Shown: positions 12,001 through 27,000, numbered from the stretch's first letter. The stretch: 64,000 nucleotides of DNA from Phytoseiulus persimilis (GCA_037576195.1 CM075102.1:42590745-42654744), one strand, 5' to 3'. Notes: generated from the sequence alone by a model not told the origin. A program made the numbers and translations.

Positions 12001-15000
12001 GAGAAAGAGAGGGAGAGGAGAGGGATTCCGCTGTAAGAGTTATTGCATTGACTGCGATTGCCTTAATATCGGTGCGTTCGGTGCCTTTCCACCGGAGCGC
12101 AAGTTCGCTTGGCAGCCTCCTCGTTCATCCGACCTCCGTTTCTCGCACGAAAATTCGAAGGCATGCTCCGTGACCATTGTGCGCTCTCCTCTGGAAGCTC
12201 TTCCTCCCGACATCGGAACAGCCCGATTTGCCCACCTGCTCGATGGCGACCGGGCAGGCCACAGTCAGCTTAACGAATCGGCCAGGCGACTGGATAAGTA
12301 CCGTGGGAGTACTACGCCTGGATTGGATTGCCACCGAACACGCAGAGTCCCCGACCGTTTAAAGGTTTTGGACAATCGGAACTTCAGCAAATTCCTTCTG
12401 ACCAAGAGTGAAGCGCTGTCCAGCGCCGTCGGGGGAGACGCTAGCGCCACTCAGCGATGACTTGCTAGCGCTTATATCACGGCGCACCACCGAATCAAAA
12501 TAGGATTTCGCTTTCGGAGGAACTCGGGTAAAAATTGATGATTCCTTGCATATTGAGTGAGTGAGAATCGAGTCCAAAGTCAACTTCTGATGAGGAAGGA
12601 AATCCAATTCCGCCCGCGAACTCGCCATCCCCTCCCCCCCCCCCCCCTCCCCTCAGGGGAAATGAAAAACCGATCGGCTCGCGATAGTTCCATGAATCTG
12701 ACTTCTCGACTCGTTGCTACGGATTCGAACTGACCAATTTGGAAGTTCCTGGGTGTCTCTGGATCTCTGCGACTACGTTGTATTATAGATTGACTCATGC
12801 TCGAAGGCCCGTGATTTCGCGCATGCGTGTGCGGTTCCGAATACGGAAGTCTACCAGTAGAGAAACCGTCCAACCGTGGATCTCGCGAACGCTACTTCCA
12901 CGAATTGGGTCTTGAGAAGCGGGGCCAAGTTCTCATAGAGCTCATTCTGCGATCAGCCCACACGAGAAAGTTCTCCCTGAGCGGGGCTTTCCATGAAGCG
13001 ATCGGCCATAATAGGGAGAAATATGTGCACCATATGTTCCCATCGTTCCGTGAGGAAGAGCAGGCGGTTAGCGGGGGTAAGGGTCCGCAGTTCTGCCGAC
13101 ATCCTCTGTCGCTTTCCTTTCCGTTCATGAGGGGTTATGGTCGCTCGCAATAACCGTCCTCGCAATCGACGAGAGCCAGCGCGGCTGCCGGCAGTGAGTC
13201 TTCTGACCCGTTACAACTCTCACCTTCTCGGTGAGCAGAGCCTTCGCTTCGTGTCAGTACACTATCGACTCCACTGGCGGTTTAATGATTGAGCATTCCG
13301 TTCTCCTAACATTCCCAAAAGCGGGATATCGACGGATCGGACTGGAGAGGCGAGCGGAAATCTGTGTATGTCCTCGATATTCTCTACTGGACTAACGCCT
13401 CCTTCGGCGTCGATACCACGCTACGTCGTCCTATATTGCAAGAATTTCGAATATCCGGTGCATTCAATTGGACGGCCGGCCTCCCGACGCCACAACTCGG
13501 ACCCCGCCGCGAGAGGACTTCGCGTGCAACATCTTTTCAACGCGACTCATGACAAAGTGCCCTCAAACTCGAAAGGCCCGCCTCCCTCGCGGAAGTTCGG
13601 AATCAATTCCGATGGACTCGTGTTTCATGGGGCGAACGGGCCTGGATGAATGCCCACCAAGAATGGTTGAGACATCGAGGACGAGCCCCCGGAGTGCGCC
13701 GCTGATCAAGTGTTTGAGCTCGACGATTCTGGGAAATTAGTCCCGCTGCGGAGAGGGGACTTTCCATCTTTTCCTGCTTCTGGGAACGCATGCGCTGGGT
13801 CATCATTGTTCCCAGGGAAACACTCGCTTCCCTCGATGGGTCAGTTGACAGTTGCATTTTTTCCCACAAACTGAGATACAATTAAAATAATGCAGGACAT
13901 CATCTTGGTCCGCTGTTCGTTCATTAGTCGCGAACATGACTCGTATTCCATTTTCTCGACGGGCAAATGAACGAAAAGACGATGGTCAGTCAGCGCGATT
14001 CGACTTCATCAAACATAGACGAGGAGGACGCGGTCGGAGCGAGGAAATTGCGCAAGCCACGGAGTGTGTTTCCGTCGATCTGCAGTCACAGCTCGCCTCC
14101 GATTGATTCCTCGAGTAAAACGTTGGCGACGAGAGAAGCCGGAGATGTCAGCAGCGACCGGGAGAAAGATGGGAAACAAGAGCAACAGCGCCGAAAGAGG
14201 TTCGCGGAGGTGGAATAGATTGGAATATATTTCTCCGCATTCAGCTGTTGGGTCGTTCACGGAACATTCGCACGGAAAGACATTTGCATCGGAATCCCAT
14301 AACTGAACGACACAGAGAGTACGCGGTCCTGCGCAACTGCACAATCTCGCTCCTCTGTTTGTGCCCGCGCTCCCTCTCTATAGTTCTGCTGAGGATATTG
14401 TTGTTTCTGCTGCTGCAGCGTCCGTTGTTGTTTTTCCAGCTGCTTGGACTCGGTTGGTCGTGCTCTTCGGTGTTTCCGCTCGGACAACGAAAACATCGAC
14501 ACTATTGCCTGACCGAGAGCTCGGGAGTTGTTTTTCTGAAATGACGCCTCGAAATCTCTTGTTTCCCAGCTCTGATCCCGAGTGGGTTCGCTTCCGGCTG
14601 CGGAAGCAGATGACTGCGGAGACGCCCCGAAAGGGTGCGTGCTGGCCACATCGGAAACCAGAGAGGATGAACAGCCGGCCGTCACGGTTGCTTCTGATGG
14701 GGTCTCGAATGGATCTGGGCGGGTTTTCGCCAAAGCTGTGATGGAGATTGAAATCCCTGACGGACAGAGCGCTCATTGTCGAGGCCATGAGCGCTCTGAA
14801 AGTTGGAAGTGACCGAGTGGACCTGCTATGCTAATCTCCGTGACATTCCGAGCTCAGACAGCATTTCTGCGCGGACTGTTCGCTGGTGTCGAGGAATGAC
14901 GAGCGGAGCGGACTCTGGATGCTCTCGCTCAAGCCTGGCGAGCCCTCTCTTGAGATATCGCAAGAAGTTTTCATCGTGATTGAGTCGAGAGAACATGCGA

Positions 15001-18000
15001 CCCTGATCGTTATCGTCTATTTTGGGAGGCTTGATCGGATTCGACGGGAGGAAGATTTCCGGAACGTCCGAGGAAACTTGTTCTAATCTCAAGGGCGAGC
15101 TAGTGGTCTTCGAGCGCCTGAGCGGAAGGGTCCGGCGACTCCATCACTCACTGAGCTCGTTGACGGGCCCGGTAACTCGCTGCAAAGTTCACGATAACGC
15201 GGTATCTGGGCTCTTGTCCGCCTATTCTAGGTCTTTATCCCCGTTATTTCTCGTTCCGCTTCACGGTTCCCACCTGTATTACTCTCCATAGTGTGAATGA
15301 TGGTGTGCGTGTTCTTATCTCTCCAGGAGAGCAATACAAAAAGTTAGCTCGCGTCTGTCCTGAACCGCCGTTGCCTCGCCAGGATCCGAGCCGTGTGGAG
15401 ATAGAAAGTCTTTATTCCCTTGCAGCGGTATTCGTGGGTCGTTGATTTACGCATGCGCTCTCTCTCTCTCTCTCTGTCCAAATTGATGCGGCCAATCTCT
15501 ACAACCGACGACCATGGAGATGAATCGCCGTTCGTCGGCAGCGCGCGGACACCTATGTTTCATCGCGGGCGCGTTCATCGGGATTGCGCGATTAGCGACG
15601 TAATGCATAAAACTCACCACGCGGCTGAACAACTCCTGTTCAGGGAGCGAGAATTCGGCGAGATTAAGTGAACCTTCACCTGCAGTCGGCCGATGGGACA
15701 CTCAATCTTGAGCAGTTAATTTTTCTCGTTCCTGAATGTTCCTCCATGCACGGACTGCTCAACCGGGGCTAAGAATTAGCGTGGAATTCTTCGCTTTCGC
15801 TGCGGGGCGGTCCAGCGAACCCGCCCAATCCATGTCGCCGGCAGGTGGCGACAGCTCTTCAGAAGGAACACGCGGTTGTTGTCCTGGGGTCTACTGTGGA
15901 GACGGGGAATCCCATCATCAGCGACTGAGGTATCAAACCGGGATGAGTCTGCTGCTGATAGCTGAATCAGTGTTCCATCCCGAGTTTCCTCCCATCGCTC
16001 CATGTGACTCTGTACCCACTGCCCCCCTTGCCGGCCGGAGTACGGGCCCGTTCAGTGGTCTGATCGAGCCACGAAGCGTATCGGCGGAGCCAGAGGAGCG
16101 TGTGGGATAGTTCAGGGTCTGATGCGGGGGAACGGGTCCTGCCAGAGCCCGACCGGTTTGAGGATCTTGGTGAGGAGTTTGTACCCGAACACAGATAATT
16201 TTCTCGGCTCTCCGGCTTGATCACCGCCAGGGCAAAATACTGGGTGCTATGGGGGGTCAATTACACGCGGCGCCACGGCAGAGTGAAGAGTGTGCCGCCT
16301 CATAAGGAGAGCATTTACGACGCTCGCGATCAATGCAGGAGAGCAAGTTCTGATTACGAAGGACTCTGAAAGGTCTCGAAGTCACGGAGCCGTCGTCGAC
16401 CGCTTCCCGCTACATTTGGAACGAAACGAAGCTTCAGATGAGGGGGAACATGGTGGCGGTCACTCCGACAACGGCGTGACGCTCGCATTCACAGGAAAAA
16501 CATCGCAATGGATGACTGATCGCGACCGGGATCAAACCACGAAGGAGGCTAAAACAGCTCCTGAACCGATCGAGTCATAAATCGCCAATAGGAGGGTACC
16601 TTTACTATCTGATGTCTGATCGTATGATCCTGCGTCACAATTTCCAACAGCGCAGGCTACCGTGGACGATTGGCCTGGATCCGCATCGGGAAAACGCCGA
16701 TGGAAATGCCTACGGCCCCCGCTCCCTTCGTTCTTTGAAGGACGGAAGCCTGCAGGGACCGAGTTGTTTGTCAGCTTGTGAGCCGTCATCCGGCTCGGAA
16801 CGGGAGATGCTGTGTTGTTTGGTTCAGGAGCTCCTTTTCTGAGAGAGAGAGAGAGAGAGAGAGTGAAAAAATGAGTTCGAAGAAGAAGCGGTAGATTCCC
16901 AAACTCGCTGACGATCGTACGTGTTTGCTCTGCGGCGTCCCTCCAGAGAGCGGCAAGTTTAACAGAAAGTACTCGACGAGAAATCGCCGACTTACTTTCA
17001 GTTGACTGCCGCTCCGAGAACTCGAGGGCTCCTCGACTTCGGATGAGTTGGAGAGGGAAGGGATGAATCGCGTCAGGAGGTAGCAATCACGGCGAATCGG
17101 GATCGGGAGGATGCGAAAGCTGGAACATGTGCAACGCACCCGAAATTAAACGAAGCGTCCTGACAGAGGTTCCTCGGATCGCAACCGAAGTAACCGGGGA
17201 GCAGAGAGATTTTTGCGAAAAAAAAATTGAGAATCGAATGAGGGCCGAGCCAGCGGTCGGAAATGAAATCAAAGCGGAGGCAGCAGATGTCTTGCGGCCA
17301 AGTTTGGAGTTCCTCCCTGGAGGATGCCGGTGGTCACAGGATGTGACTCCGCCTGAACGGACTGAATCTGTTCCAACGATATTCCGTCTGAGAGTTGTCT
17401 TTTTCCGTTTCAGCACTAGTGCGTTTGCAAGAGATACTGAAGGACGCTACACTGATGAAGGAGAACCGAGTGACGGTGCGTCAATTCGAACCCGGAACCG
17501 AATACCGAAAAACCCTGAAAGATATCGGCAAGACTGGAATCAAGAATATTGTGCTCGATGTACCGATAAAGAGTCTCTACACGGTGGGTGGCTTCCTTGG
17601 TCTCCGGCTTTATATTCGCCCGATCATCACCCAAGTTCTTCCCACACGACCCGTGCACACGGCGTCGTAGCAGACATACCGATATTCGTGATTTTCCGCA
17701 CAATCTATCGGATTCGTTTATTCATTCATCGTTCTCTCCTCACAGGTGCTTAAGCATGCGCAGCAAGTGGACATGATGTCCGAATACCATAACTACTTCA
17801 TCACTTCGCTGGACGCGCACACCATAGATACAGAGGACTTCCAATATGGCGGGACGAATATATCGGCTTTCCGTTTGATCGACTTCTCATCGAAAGAGAT
17901 CGATGAAGTCGCTCGCGATTGGATCCAACGTCGGCATAGGTTCTCCAGTAAGAAGTCTTCATCGGTACAGAGTTTCAACACCGGTGACCAAGATTTCTAC

Positions 18001-21000
18001 AAGGTGGGTCGCAAGCTATACACCGTCATCATTTAGTATTCGCCTGAGAAACACAGCTGACTGAACACATTGTCCCCGCCAACTCCTGTCGGCTCACCGT
18101 TGCTTCCGGGTTCGCCCCGATGGGCTGCACCTCCGATTGGCAGCGAGACTTCCTAGATGCCCATTATCGCCGTGGAGAACCACTCGTTCCTTGGGGAATC
18201 GTTTCTAGGCGCGATGGGCGTCCGAAACCTCGCGGATGTTTGCGGCGATCGGAGCGAAATTCGTTCAAGAATCGGGCTCAGTCGCTGTAGCCAGGACTCT
18301 AGACACATATCTGAAGTCAATATGATGGAGTATCAGTCTTGACTGGGAGCGCACGATCTCGCCACCCACGGGCTGACGCCGAAGTTTAACCGAAGATTGC
18401 GGCTCCGCGGAGCTGTCGGAGCTGCTTCTGAAACTCCACCGTCTCCGGCTGTAGCTCCTCCGGTTCAAATGAAAATCCGCCTGAATGAGTGAGATCCGTC
18501 TCTATTCCTGACCATGACTGTGATCAACACAGGCCTCGCGATGTCAGCAGTTCGAGTCGGCAGGCAGTTGGCGCAGGTACTCAACAGAACTCTGCGTCCA
18601 CGCTTGTACATAGGTGATCTTTCGGGGCTCATCTCGGAGCGATGGTCTTATTGAATTCCGTGCGGGGAGATGCAAGTTCTTATGCGTCCGTGTACGAGCA
18701 GGCTCTGTTGGAATCCAGTTAGCTGGCTCGTTCGCGGATCGAGGGACAACGCACATTAGCGATAATTACGACTCCTCGAGAGTGCATGAGGCGAGCACAG
18801 AAACTTGGGCGGACAGCTCCCGTCTTGAGCAGCGGGAGGAATTTGAGCGGTATCATTATGTTCAATACGGCGGAACAATGGGAAATTGATCGAGCTCGCC
18901 ACTTGCATTCGCGCTCAATGGCGGCCTTCCAGTTTTCCCCTCTCGGTAACGTGCACGAGGTCGGAGCGGAAATCGTCTCCGGCGGACTGGTTCTCCGCGG
19001 GACCGAGAGGAGTTTGTGTATTGGTGTGCAGCTGAGCGAAAGCTCGGAAGAACAAGTCGCGGCTTTGGCCCGTGCGTTAGTTCCCGACGTTCTCGGTGCG
19101 GAGGTCCGTTCGTCTGTCGAATCGCAGGTTTGTCTCTTCGTTCGGATCCTTCCTCTCATGACTTTCTCGTGCTACTTCTCTCTTGCGGCTTCCGACCCCC
19201 GAAAGGCTGTATCCGATCCCGGCGAACCCACAAACCCACCAAGCGACCCAGCATGGACTCTCGGTTGGCCCGTTCATCCGTGCCTTCTCTCGAAGAGAGA
19301 GGGAGGACGAACCAAGAGGCTTAGAAGTTCTCCTGAGGGGCTTCTCATCTACGCAATTTCACCGTCGAAGTTTATATGTGAAGGCGGAACGGCGGACCCG
19401 GGCGCGAAGGATACTCTCGAGAGGTCTGAAACTGTTGGAACCTCATTTGGAGCTCCCAGAGCGTGGAAAAAGAAGAACTGCTGTGAAGACAGTCCACAAC
19501 CGGTTTACGAACAGCTCAGATTGGCCGATCTCGCCCTCACTTATTCCCTTCGGTCTTTTTCTGCTCTTCTCGAAGGCAGTGCTGAGGGAGCGTTTCCTGT
19601 AACAAGCGGGCCCGACATCCCAGAGTCAAATCCGCGGTTCGTCTCTCACCGAGTTGATTTCTTCGCACTCCTGCCAATTCTTGGCTAAATTGCAAAGGAA
19701 AGCATCGGAACGAATTCGCTTCTCTCAGCAATTTGCGTTGCGAGCCAGATCGCCGCGTTGCCGGGAAGAGTTTCCTGATAAGCTCATAAGTCTGAAACAG
19801 GACTTGCTGAGCTCTCATGAAGTGTTTCAAAACCAGATATCCTTGAGCCAGACGGCAGGCTGCGGGGGATGAATAACCCACGCGAGCGGCTCCATAACTT
19901 CGAACAATGGCATGGGAAGCAATCAATTGTTGGAGAGCTGTTCTCCTCCGGGATCTGATCTGGCGCAGGAAAGAAACGCTCGCGCCGCATCAACTTACTT
20001 GTGGAATGTGTTTCCTCTGTTGTCGGTCGCCGAATCCGGCTCTCGTCTCCGTCCCTCACAACTCGGAGTGCAGTTCTCATACATTCAAGCTCTCAGCTCC
20101 GACATCTGTTCTTTTTTCTGTCCCACCCGACGCAGGTCACATTCGACAATTTAGATTTCCCCAGAGGATCTTCTCACGGCTGAGATATTTCGTGAATTAT
20201 TGATGTTCCCATCGGAGAACTTCTGAAATATGGCAACATCTCGCGGTGGTCCCATGCGCTCGCTTCAGAGACGAACTTTCAAGACTGAACGCTACGCTCC
20301 GATCCCGCTTCCAACCACATTCTTTCACCGGGAACGGGTGGAGTGTGCGTGTTGGAAAGGCCGAGGGTAGACTTTCACCTCGTTTCTGTGACATTATTGT
20401 CTCGGCGCGACTCGATTCCCAGCCTATGCGGAGCACCTCCGACGTTGGCACGCAAATTTGCCTCGCATCATCTGTCTCTCTCACTGAAGAGTTGTTGGGT
20501 CGCTGGTGACGGCAGCCTGCAGTATCGGAAGCGTGCAATCCGAACATCCGAGCCCGATGACGAGGGGAGGAATGTGCCGTCCGGTGTCGCGATGCGAGCC
20601 CCTGCGGTTGTTAGATAACGTGGGAACTGGCGGCACGCGAATCTTCAGCACGAATCCGGCCGGTGGGAGTCCTGTTGCCAAGCTCTTTGGTAAACCCGGA
20701 TTCTAATCCCGTCGTGACGATTGTGTCGAGCCCGATACAGCGCTCTGAGGCGGTGTCGGATACCGGAATCGGTGCGCAAAACTCCAACTAAATTCGTGTT
20801 ATCCTCTTTTCATGCTCTTGGCCATCGACAGAATCTAACGGTGAGTTCAACGCTTTCGTTATACTCAGAATCGAATGGATTTCCGTTTCCAGAGCAGACT
20901 TCGAGCACGTTCTCCCAGATTATCAGTAGTCATATCACTCACAGAGATGTTCTTTCAAAAATCCATTCCGAGCTGAACTCGACTGGAGCCCAAGAATGAG

Positions 21001-24000
21001 ACGGGAACAGTAGAATCCAGTATTTGCGGAAATCCGTTGATGCGCCGTCCTGTTTTCTGATGAGCAGCTCCTCCCAGTTGCCAACGATGCGGATGGAAGT
21101 CTTGGCTCATGGTATAATCTGCTCGGACGGAGAAATCTTTTGAGCGAAAAGGCGATCCGAAGTAGAGATCTTTAGGAGCTGCAGTGAAAACTGATTCGGT
21201 CGGAGCCCTTCGCGGCCATGAAAACTTCGGTTCCGGGCAACTGAACCTCGAACAACTCGTCTGCGACTTCGTGAGCCAATTAGAGCTCTCAATAATAATC
21301 GATCGCCGGTGGGGACGACTGTCGGCACGGACATACTCGCGCTCCCCGACATCTCCATTCGCCGGACCCATTTCCTGCGTCTTGATCACCGTCGACGATC
21401 TACCCGACAGCCCTCTAAGCCTCCACCCGCTCAATCGTGTCGCTTCACAACGCTTCGAACGCCGCGAAATCGGACCGGAATGAGTGAGGCGCCGCTGGTT
21501 GCGGGGGAATGGAGCTCGAAAGTCTGATCCAGGCGCACATCGGCCACATCACGAATTCCTCCGCTCGATGGGAACGATTCGGAGAGCCCCCGCCGTAATT
21601 TGTTTCCACCGCGCGTTCCCATCCGGATCCCTGGAAGGATTTCCGTCTAGACCTGTCCGAGGGATATCAATCAGCAGCGGGATGGGATTTTCCGAATTCT
21701 CTGTTCCGCTCGTGGGTGAGGGAGGAGCTCGTGAAGTACGAAACCCGAACGAAGAGGCTTCGCGATAGGGATAGATTCCACAGAATCCTCACACGTCGCA
21801 CACTCAGCTAGGCAACCCAGAAGGATCCTTCGCTCAAGGCTGCCGACGAGCAAACGAAGGCTCTAACTCGGTACACAGCGGGGCTCTCCATTTGAATAAG
21901 CGGAGCTCGAGCAACTGTACAAACACGTCTTCACTCTTGTTTCTTGAGCTCTTCCTCAGCAGGGGAAACTGTCGGGTTGGTAAACCCGACTGCAAAATCT
22001 CTTTCTCCAGTTCCACTCAGGTGGCAACAGCATGGCGGGCAGAACTCTAAAGAGATAAAGCGCAGTGCTGCCGCGAGTTGACAGCAAGAGCGAAGAAGGA
22101 GAGTTCCGCCATTTTGGTTTTATGTTGTCGGAGCGCGAGTTTGATGCCGCGCGCAAACATGGAAGCAAAATTCTTGAGCCGTCGTTACTCGAGAAGGTCT
22201 GAGCGTTGCTACGCTCTGCGATTCCACGGAATCACTAGGCAAATCACACGCTCGCCTTCTTCACCACGTTCTCAGGCGGCTCAAAGCGGAATCAGCATAA
22301 ATTCCCTGTCGGCCAAAAGGATAACGCACAGCACAGCTCTCTCAGATGCAACTCCTGGAGTGTGACCGACAAACAGGGTGAAATTCGACCCCAGCAGCAG
22401 AGCTCCTGTAGCTTATCCGGCTCCCTCCCTTCTGAGACAGCGCGCCTAGTTCGCAAGCCCGTCGCAACGTTCCTGGGGCTTTCCGCAGGTTGCTCCTGCG
22501 CCTCAGCTGCGATGGTCATCGTTAAAACTCCGCCTTCCTTTTCCACGTACCAAAGTTCTTGCATATTTTCCAATACGCGAAGTTCGCAGCCACGGTTCCG
22601 TTCGACGCAGGGCTGCGAGCTTTCCGGCGGTTGTGCGGGTGTATATTTGGATCCAAATCGTTCGGCAGGTTCTCGGGCAGGAAATCAGGTGGAAACAACA
22701 GGAATCCGTCTTGCGGATAGGTCTCTCCCCAAACACTTGCGTGGACCGGAATTCGGTCAAGACTATAGGTGTCCAATTCATCGCACAGGAACCCCTTGGG
22801 ACGGATTGGAAAGAACCCGCCCTGATCGATGAAGGGTTGCCGTGATCGGGGTGAGATGGCGAAGCGGGGAAGCTGAGACTCTGAGGAATTCCTTCCTCGT
22901 AGAATCCGAAGTCTTCGAGATGTCGACTACAGAGCAGCGTGAAACCGACGCCGAGCCCTCCTTATGAGTGGTCGATATTTCCGATAGGGACCTCAGAGGG
23001 TTCCCAAAGACCACGAAGGTATTAATAACGTGTTCGGCCTCTCATTTCCCTTTCTTCCCCTCTCTCTCTCTCTGTTCCTCGCACTCTCTCTCTATCTCTT
23101 GTCGAGGCTCACGAGGAGACCAAGGAGACAGCGCCAGTTCAGAGTAGACTTCCACGTCGGGGTGAGACCACCCGCGGGATACGGTTCAAGGCTGTGGGCC
23201 CTGGAATGTCGTTATTTGATTGTTCAACCACCCATGACGAAAGACAGCGTGCGCCCATGAGCCGCGATGAGCATTTTGTTCGAGAATTCGACCCGACCAG
23301 CCTCAACCATTCGCAGCGAGTGATTCTCCCGCAATTACAACGAAGGATCTTCCGAGTCCGCTGTTCCTGTTCCTGCTCCATTCGTTTTCATGGCCATCTG
23401 ACGCAAGAGCCTCCTCCGTGAGGCAGGGAGGTCGGTTTTGAGAATAACTCCGCCGACCGTTGCGGCGTAATGTCGGGTTTTCTCCGAAAACCGCCACAAC
23501 GGAAGCGATGATGGCGATCTTGAACGCTCGGGGTAGTTTAGTGGAATTCCTAGCCGGAGCAGAAGCTCAGTATTGGACGGAGCGTCTTGCGAGGAGGTCA
23601 CAAGCCACATCTTGAAACTCCCCTGCACGACGTCGGCGGTTGGCACGTCGATTCCAGATTTATGAGCTCTAATTCGGAATTATCTCTCGAGTCGGCCAGC
23701 AGCATCCACGATCGAGGAAATTGACAGCTGCAGATCCTGGTTTAATATGGTTTGTCCGACTGACAAGCGAGCAGCGACAGCGAGAGCAACAACGACTCCG
23801 ACCATGGAAGGTGAATAGAGTCCGGTCAGGAGTTCGTGGTCCGCCCTCCTTGCTTCATCCACTTGAGAATCCAGGCTGAGAGAACTATGCTTAGAAAGCA
23901 TTCCGGAGAGATTTCATCACCCACAACCAATGAAGTCGGAGTTCAGCCGTGCTCTCACGAACATCGACAGCGCATGCCTCTGAGAATAAGAACGGAAACG

Positions 24001-27000
24001 ACGATGTTTCGGAACCCATGGTGAATTCCGATTCAAGAAGATTCTCTTGGCGACCAGCTAAGACGACTCTTGGAATTGGCACGGACGTTTGACAGATATC
24101 TGATCGTAAGAAACGATGTCTTTCCGCGGAACCCCGTTTACAAATTATACCCGGAGAAGCTGAGCTGGTCATGGAAATTCGGATGGAAGAAGAGCGAGCT
24201 CGGAATCGAAGCAGGCGGCAGCTCCATGATCGATCCGGCCCTTATGGCAACAACGGAAAAAAAATGTCCAACTTTTGATAGAAGGTTCTTGCTCTGTATC
24301 ATGTCCCGAAGAAGCCCTGTCGGACAACCGACGTCGGAAGCAGGCCCTCGAAGTGTACGAACTTGTCGGCGACATTTTTCTCGACAGAAAATTACGCCTT
24401 GGCAAATTCGACCGCTAGCGATCGGAAGAGGATTCTGTCACTTCGATATTGAGTTCGGAAACTCGAAGCCCAAGCGAGTTCCTCTTTGAGGTTGCTGACG
24501 TTTCCATGACAAGTTGACGCGCTAGGATTTTGGCAAGCTCGAACTTGCCCTCGACTAGCTCCCTCTGTTCCCACTTGGAAGTTTCACATGACGAACAACA
24601 ACAGACGGGGAACGACTCGGGGTAGTCGCTCACACCTCAAGAAGCAATAAAATTCCAAGTGTACGGAAAGAGTTCCTCCCAGACGAATAGATGAGAACAA
24701 TCTGTTCCTAGGGTTAGCACATCTTCCTCTCACAGGGGATTTTGTTTCATTCCAGACCAAAGTAGCACTGATGTACGATGCTGTGAGGCTGTTCGCCACT
24801 GCCCTGAAGGACCTGCACCCGGACACCGGACCAAAGATAACAGTTCAACCATTGTCGTGTGAAAGGGAGCACAAATGGTCCCAAGGAAATGCATTCGTCA
24901 AATACATGCGGATGGTGAGTAACCCCCGAGGGCGAAAATCTCATTTGAGATGCGCTGCTCAGAATCAATTGTTTCATGAACAACCGAGGTCGGCGGACGT
25001 GGGAGATCGAGGCTGAATCGACTCGTTCTCGGAGTCTTGATTTTGGCTGGTCACTAAATGGCGAAACATCCGTTGTCGATCGTAGTCAATTCATGCAGAA
25101 TGAGACTTGCTCGCCTCCCTAGCTCCCCGGTCCACGTTTCCACCCCACTGAATGTCGAGCTCTGTGAAGGACGTTGCAGAAAATCGAGTTTGCGACCGAA
25201 GCCGGCAACACTTCTTGCATCGCCGAACGCTATCAGGCGTATCCGGCCGCGCGTCATGCTGGAGGCGATGAGAAACCGACGGCGGAGAAACGGAGATCTG
25301 TAATTAGTAAACATCGGAAACCTTTAGTGGTTCGGTGGAAGCGTGCGGTGTGCGTACTGCCATGCAGCTATCGGAAAAGCCTCGGGACTAAGCTCCAGAA
25401 AACATTGGTTGCTCGGCTGCCTCCTCTCGAAGCCTCAGTCGCATCGTGGCTCCGCCTGCTTGAGTGGCAAGATGGAAAACATTCCGGCTCTCGCTCGGAA
25501 CAACCATCAGTCGACTCCGCCGCAGCTCCTTCCCTGTTTTCAATGCTCGTCTGAGGAGCTCGAGCCAAAGACGGTTGCGGTCTCTGGTTTCTCAACGCGT
25601 CTCTTCCTCGTACGAGTCTTGACAAGGTGGCAGTTCAGCATTCTTGGTAAATGTCGCGTGTACAGCTCACCCGAGGGGAAGCCTCTAATGCTTTTTGCTT
25701 CTGATGACATCCTGTGTCTGTCTCGCTTCATATCCTGCCTCCGTTTCTCTGTACCCTTCGCTCTCTCTCCAAACGCGATTAATGGCTTTTTTCGTCGAGA
25801 TAACGGAATCCTCTCGCTGAAAACAAGTCGCCAGAATGATTTTCGGAATGATTCCGTGATGAATCACAGAGCCCCAGAGGTTTCCGTAGGCTCCCCCCTT
25901 CTGTTTTCCAACGGTCATCGGACCCAGAGCTCGACACGAGTATTGAGTCTGAGGTCTTTGGAGCAACTGCTGAGCGGTATGAGCTTGAAACGTTCGGAGA
26001 TTCCATCGAAGAGTCGCCGTCGATTGACTCTCCTACGCTGGTTGCGAGCGCTAGCTGATGGACGTCTTCGATATTCCCAAACAGTCGACAACCGGAACGT
26101 TCCAAAAGTTTGGATTTTTCCAATCGCGATCCTCCGCGAAACGTTCGAGGAGACCGCCTGCATAACGCAGCAGCCGTGAAACGCTCCCCCGTTTCGTTGC
26201 CACGCACTAAGCCTGCCGTTGAAAATGTTCATGAGAGCGGACATGCTGAGCAAAGTATATGTCTCGATCCTGCTAATCGTCCAAGAGGGAGCGAAGAGAT
26301 AATCTGGAGACGCAGAGAGCCCGGAGGCACAGCATCAAGACCGCCCTACCCCAGACTGTTTTTGAAAGTATTCACAAAGCGCTCATGCCTTTGGCCGCTG
26401 CTGCGCCGGTTGCCGAGCTTCGAAGTTCAACGCAGTTGCAGTTAATCTTCATAAAGGCTTATTTTGCATGCGTACACAGAAGGACTTTATAATGAGATTT
26501 TTATCATCAATAAACATCTCGTCGTGCTTAACTAAACGAGGCACTAATTTCTGAACAAAGCGCGTTCCGCTAGGATTGAGATGTCGCAGAACCAAGCTCA
26601 GCGGACGCCTCTGAAATTTGATTCCAGTGTTTCAAACCTAATTAGAGCTCAATTGCAGTTCTACAGCTATCGCTTCGACCATTTCTGTCCCTCCGAAAGC
26701 GTGTTAGCACTCGGTCGCATCACAGGCATAAAATGAACGCCTGACGGCACGGTTGGACAGCATAATCGATCAGGCTGTGCCACGAACTCCCCGATTGGTG
26801 CTAGAGATTTAGCGGGGGCACGATGCCGTCTCAGCCCAATCCGTTGTACGGTTAGATCAACTAAGGCGCATTGATGATTCCAGATCAATATCAAAGGCCT
26901 GACAGGCAACATCCGTTTCAATAAAGATGGCCATCGTACTGACATGCGACTCACGGTACTGGACATGGCCCATTCCGGCTGGCGAGAGGCTGGAGAATGG

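Larger units (their letters stand above)
9021..17413 (+). other. Receptor intron, 8.4 kb
   Basis: Bounded by GTGAGT and TTTCCGTTTCAG. It carries a 14-base C run (12634-12647), a (CT)9 tract (15458-15475) and a (GA)11 tract (16841-16863). On the minus strand about 160 codons rich in Ser and Gln stay open near 14257-14735. No nested gene can be supported. Confidence 0.75.
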
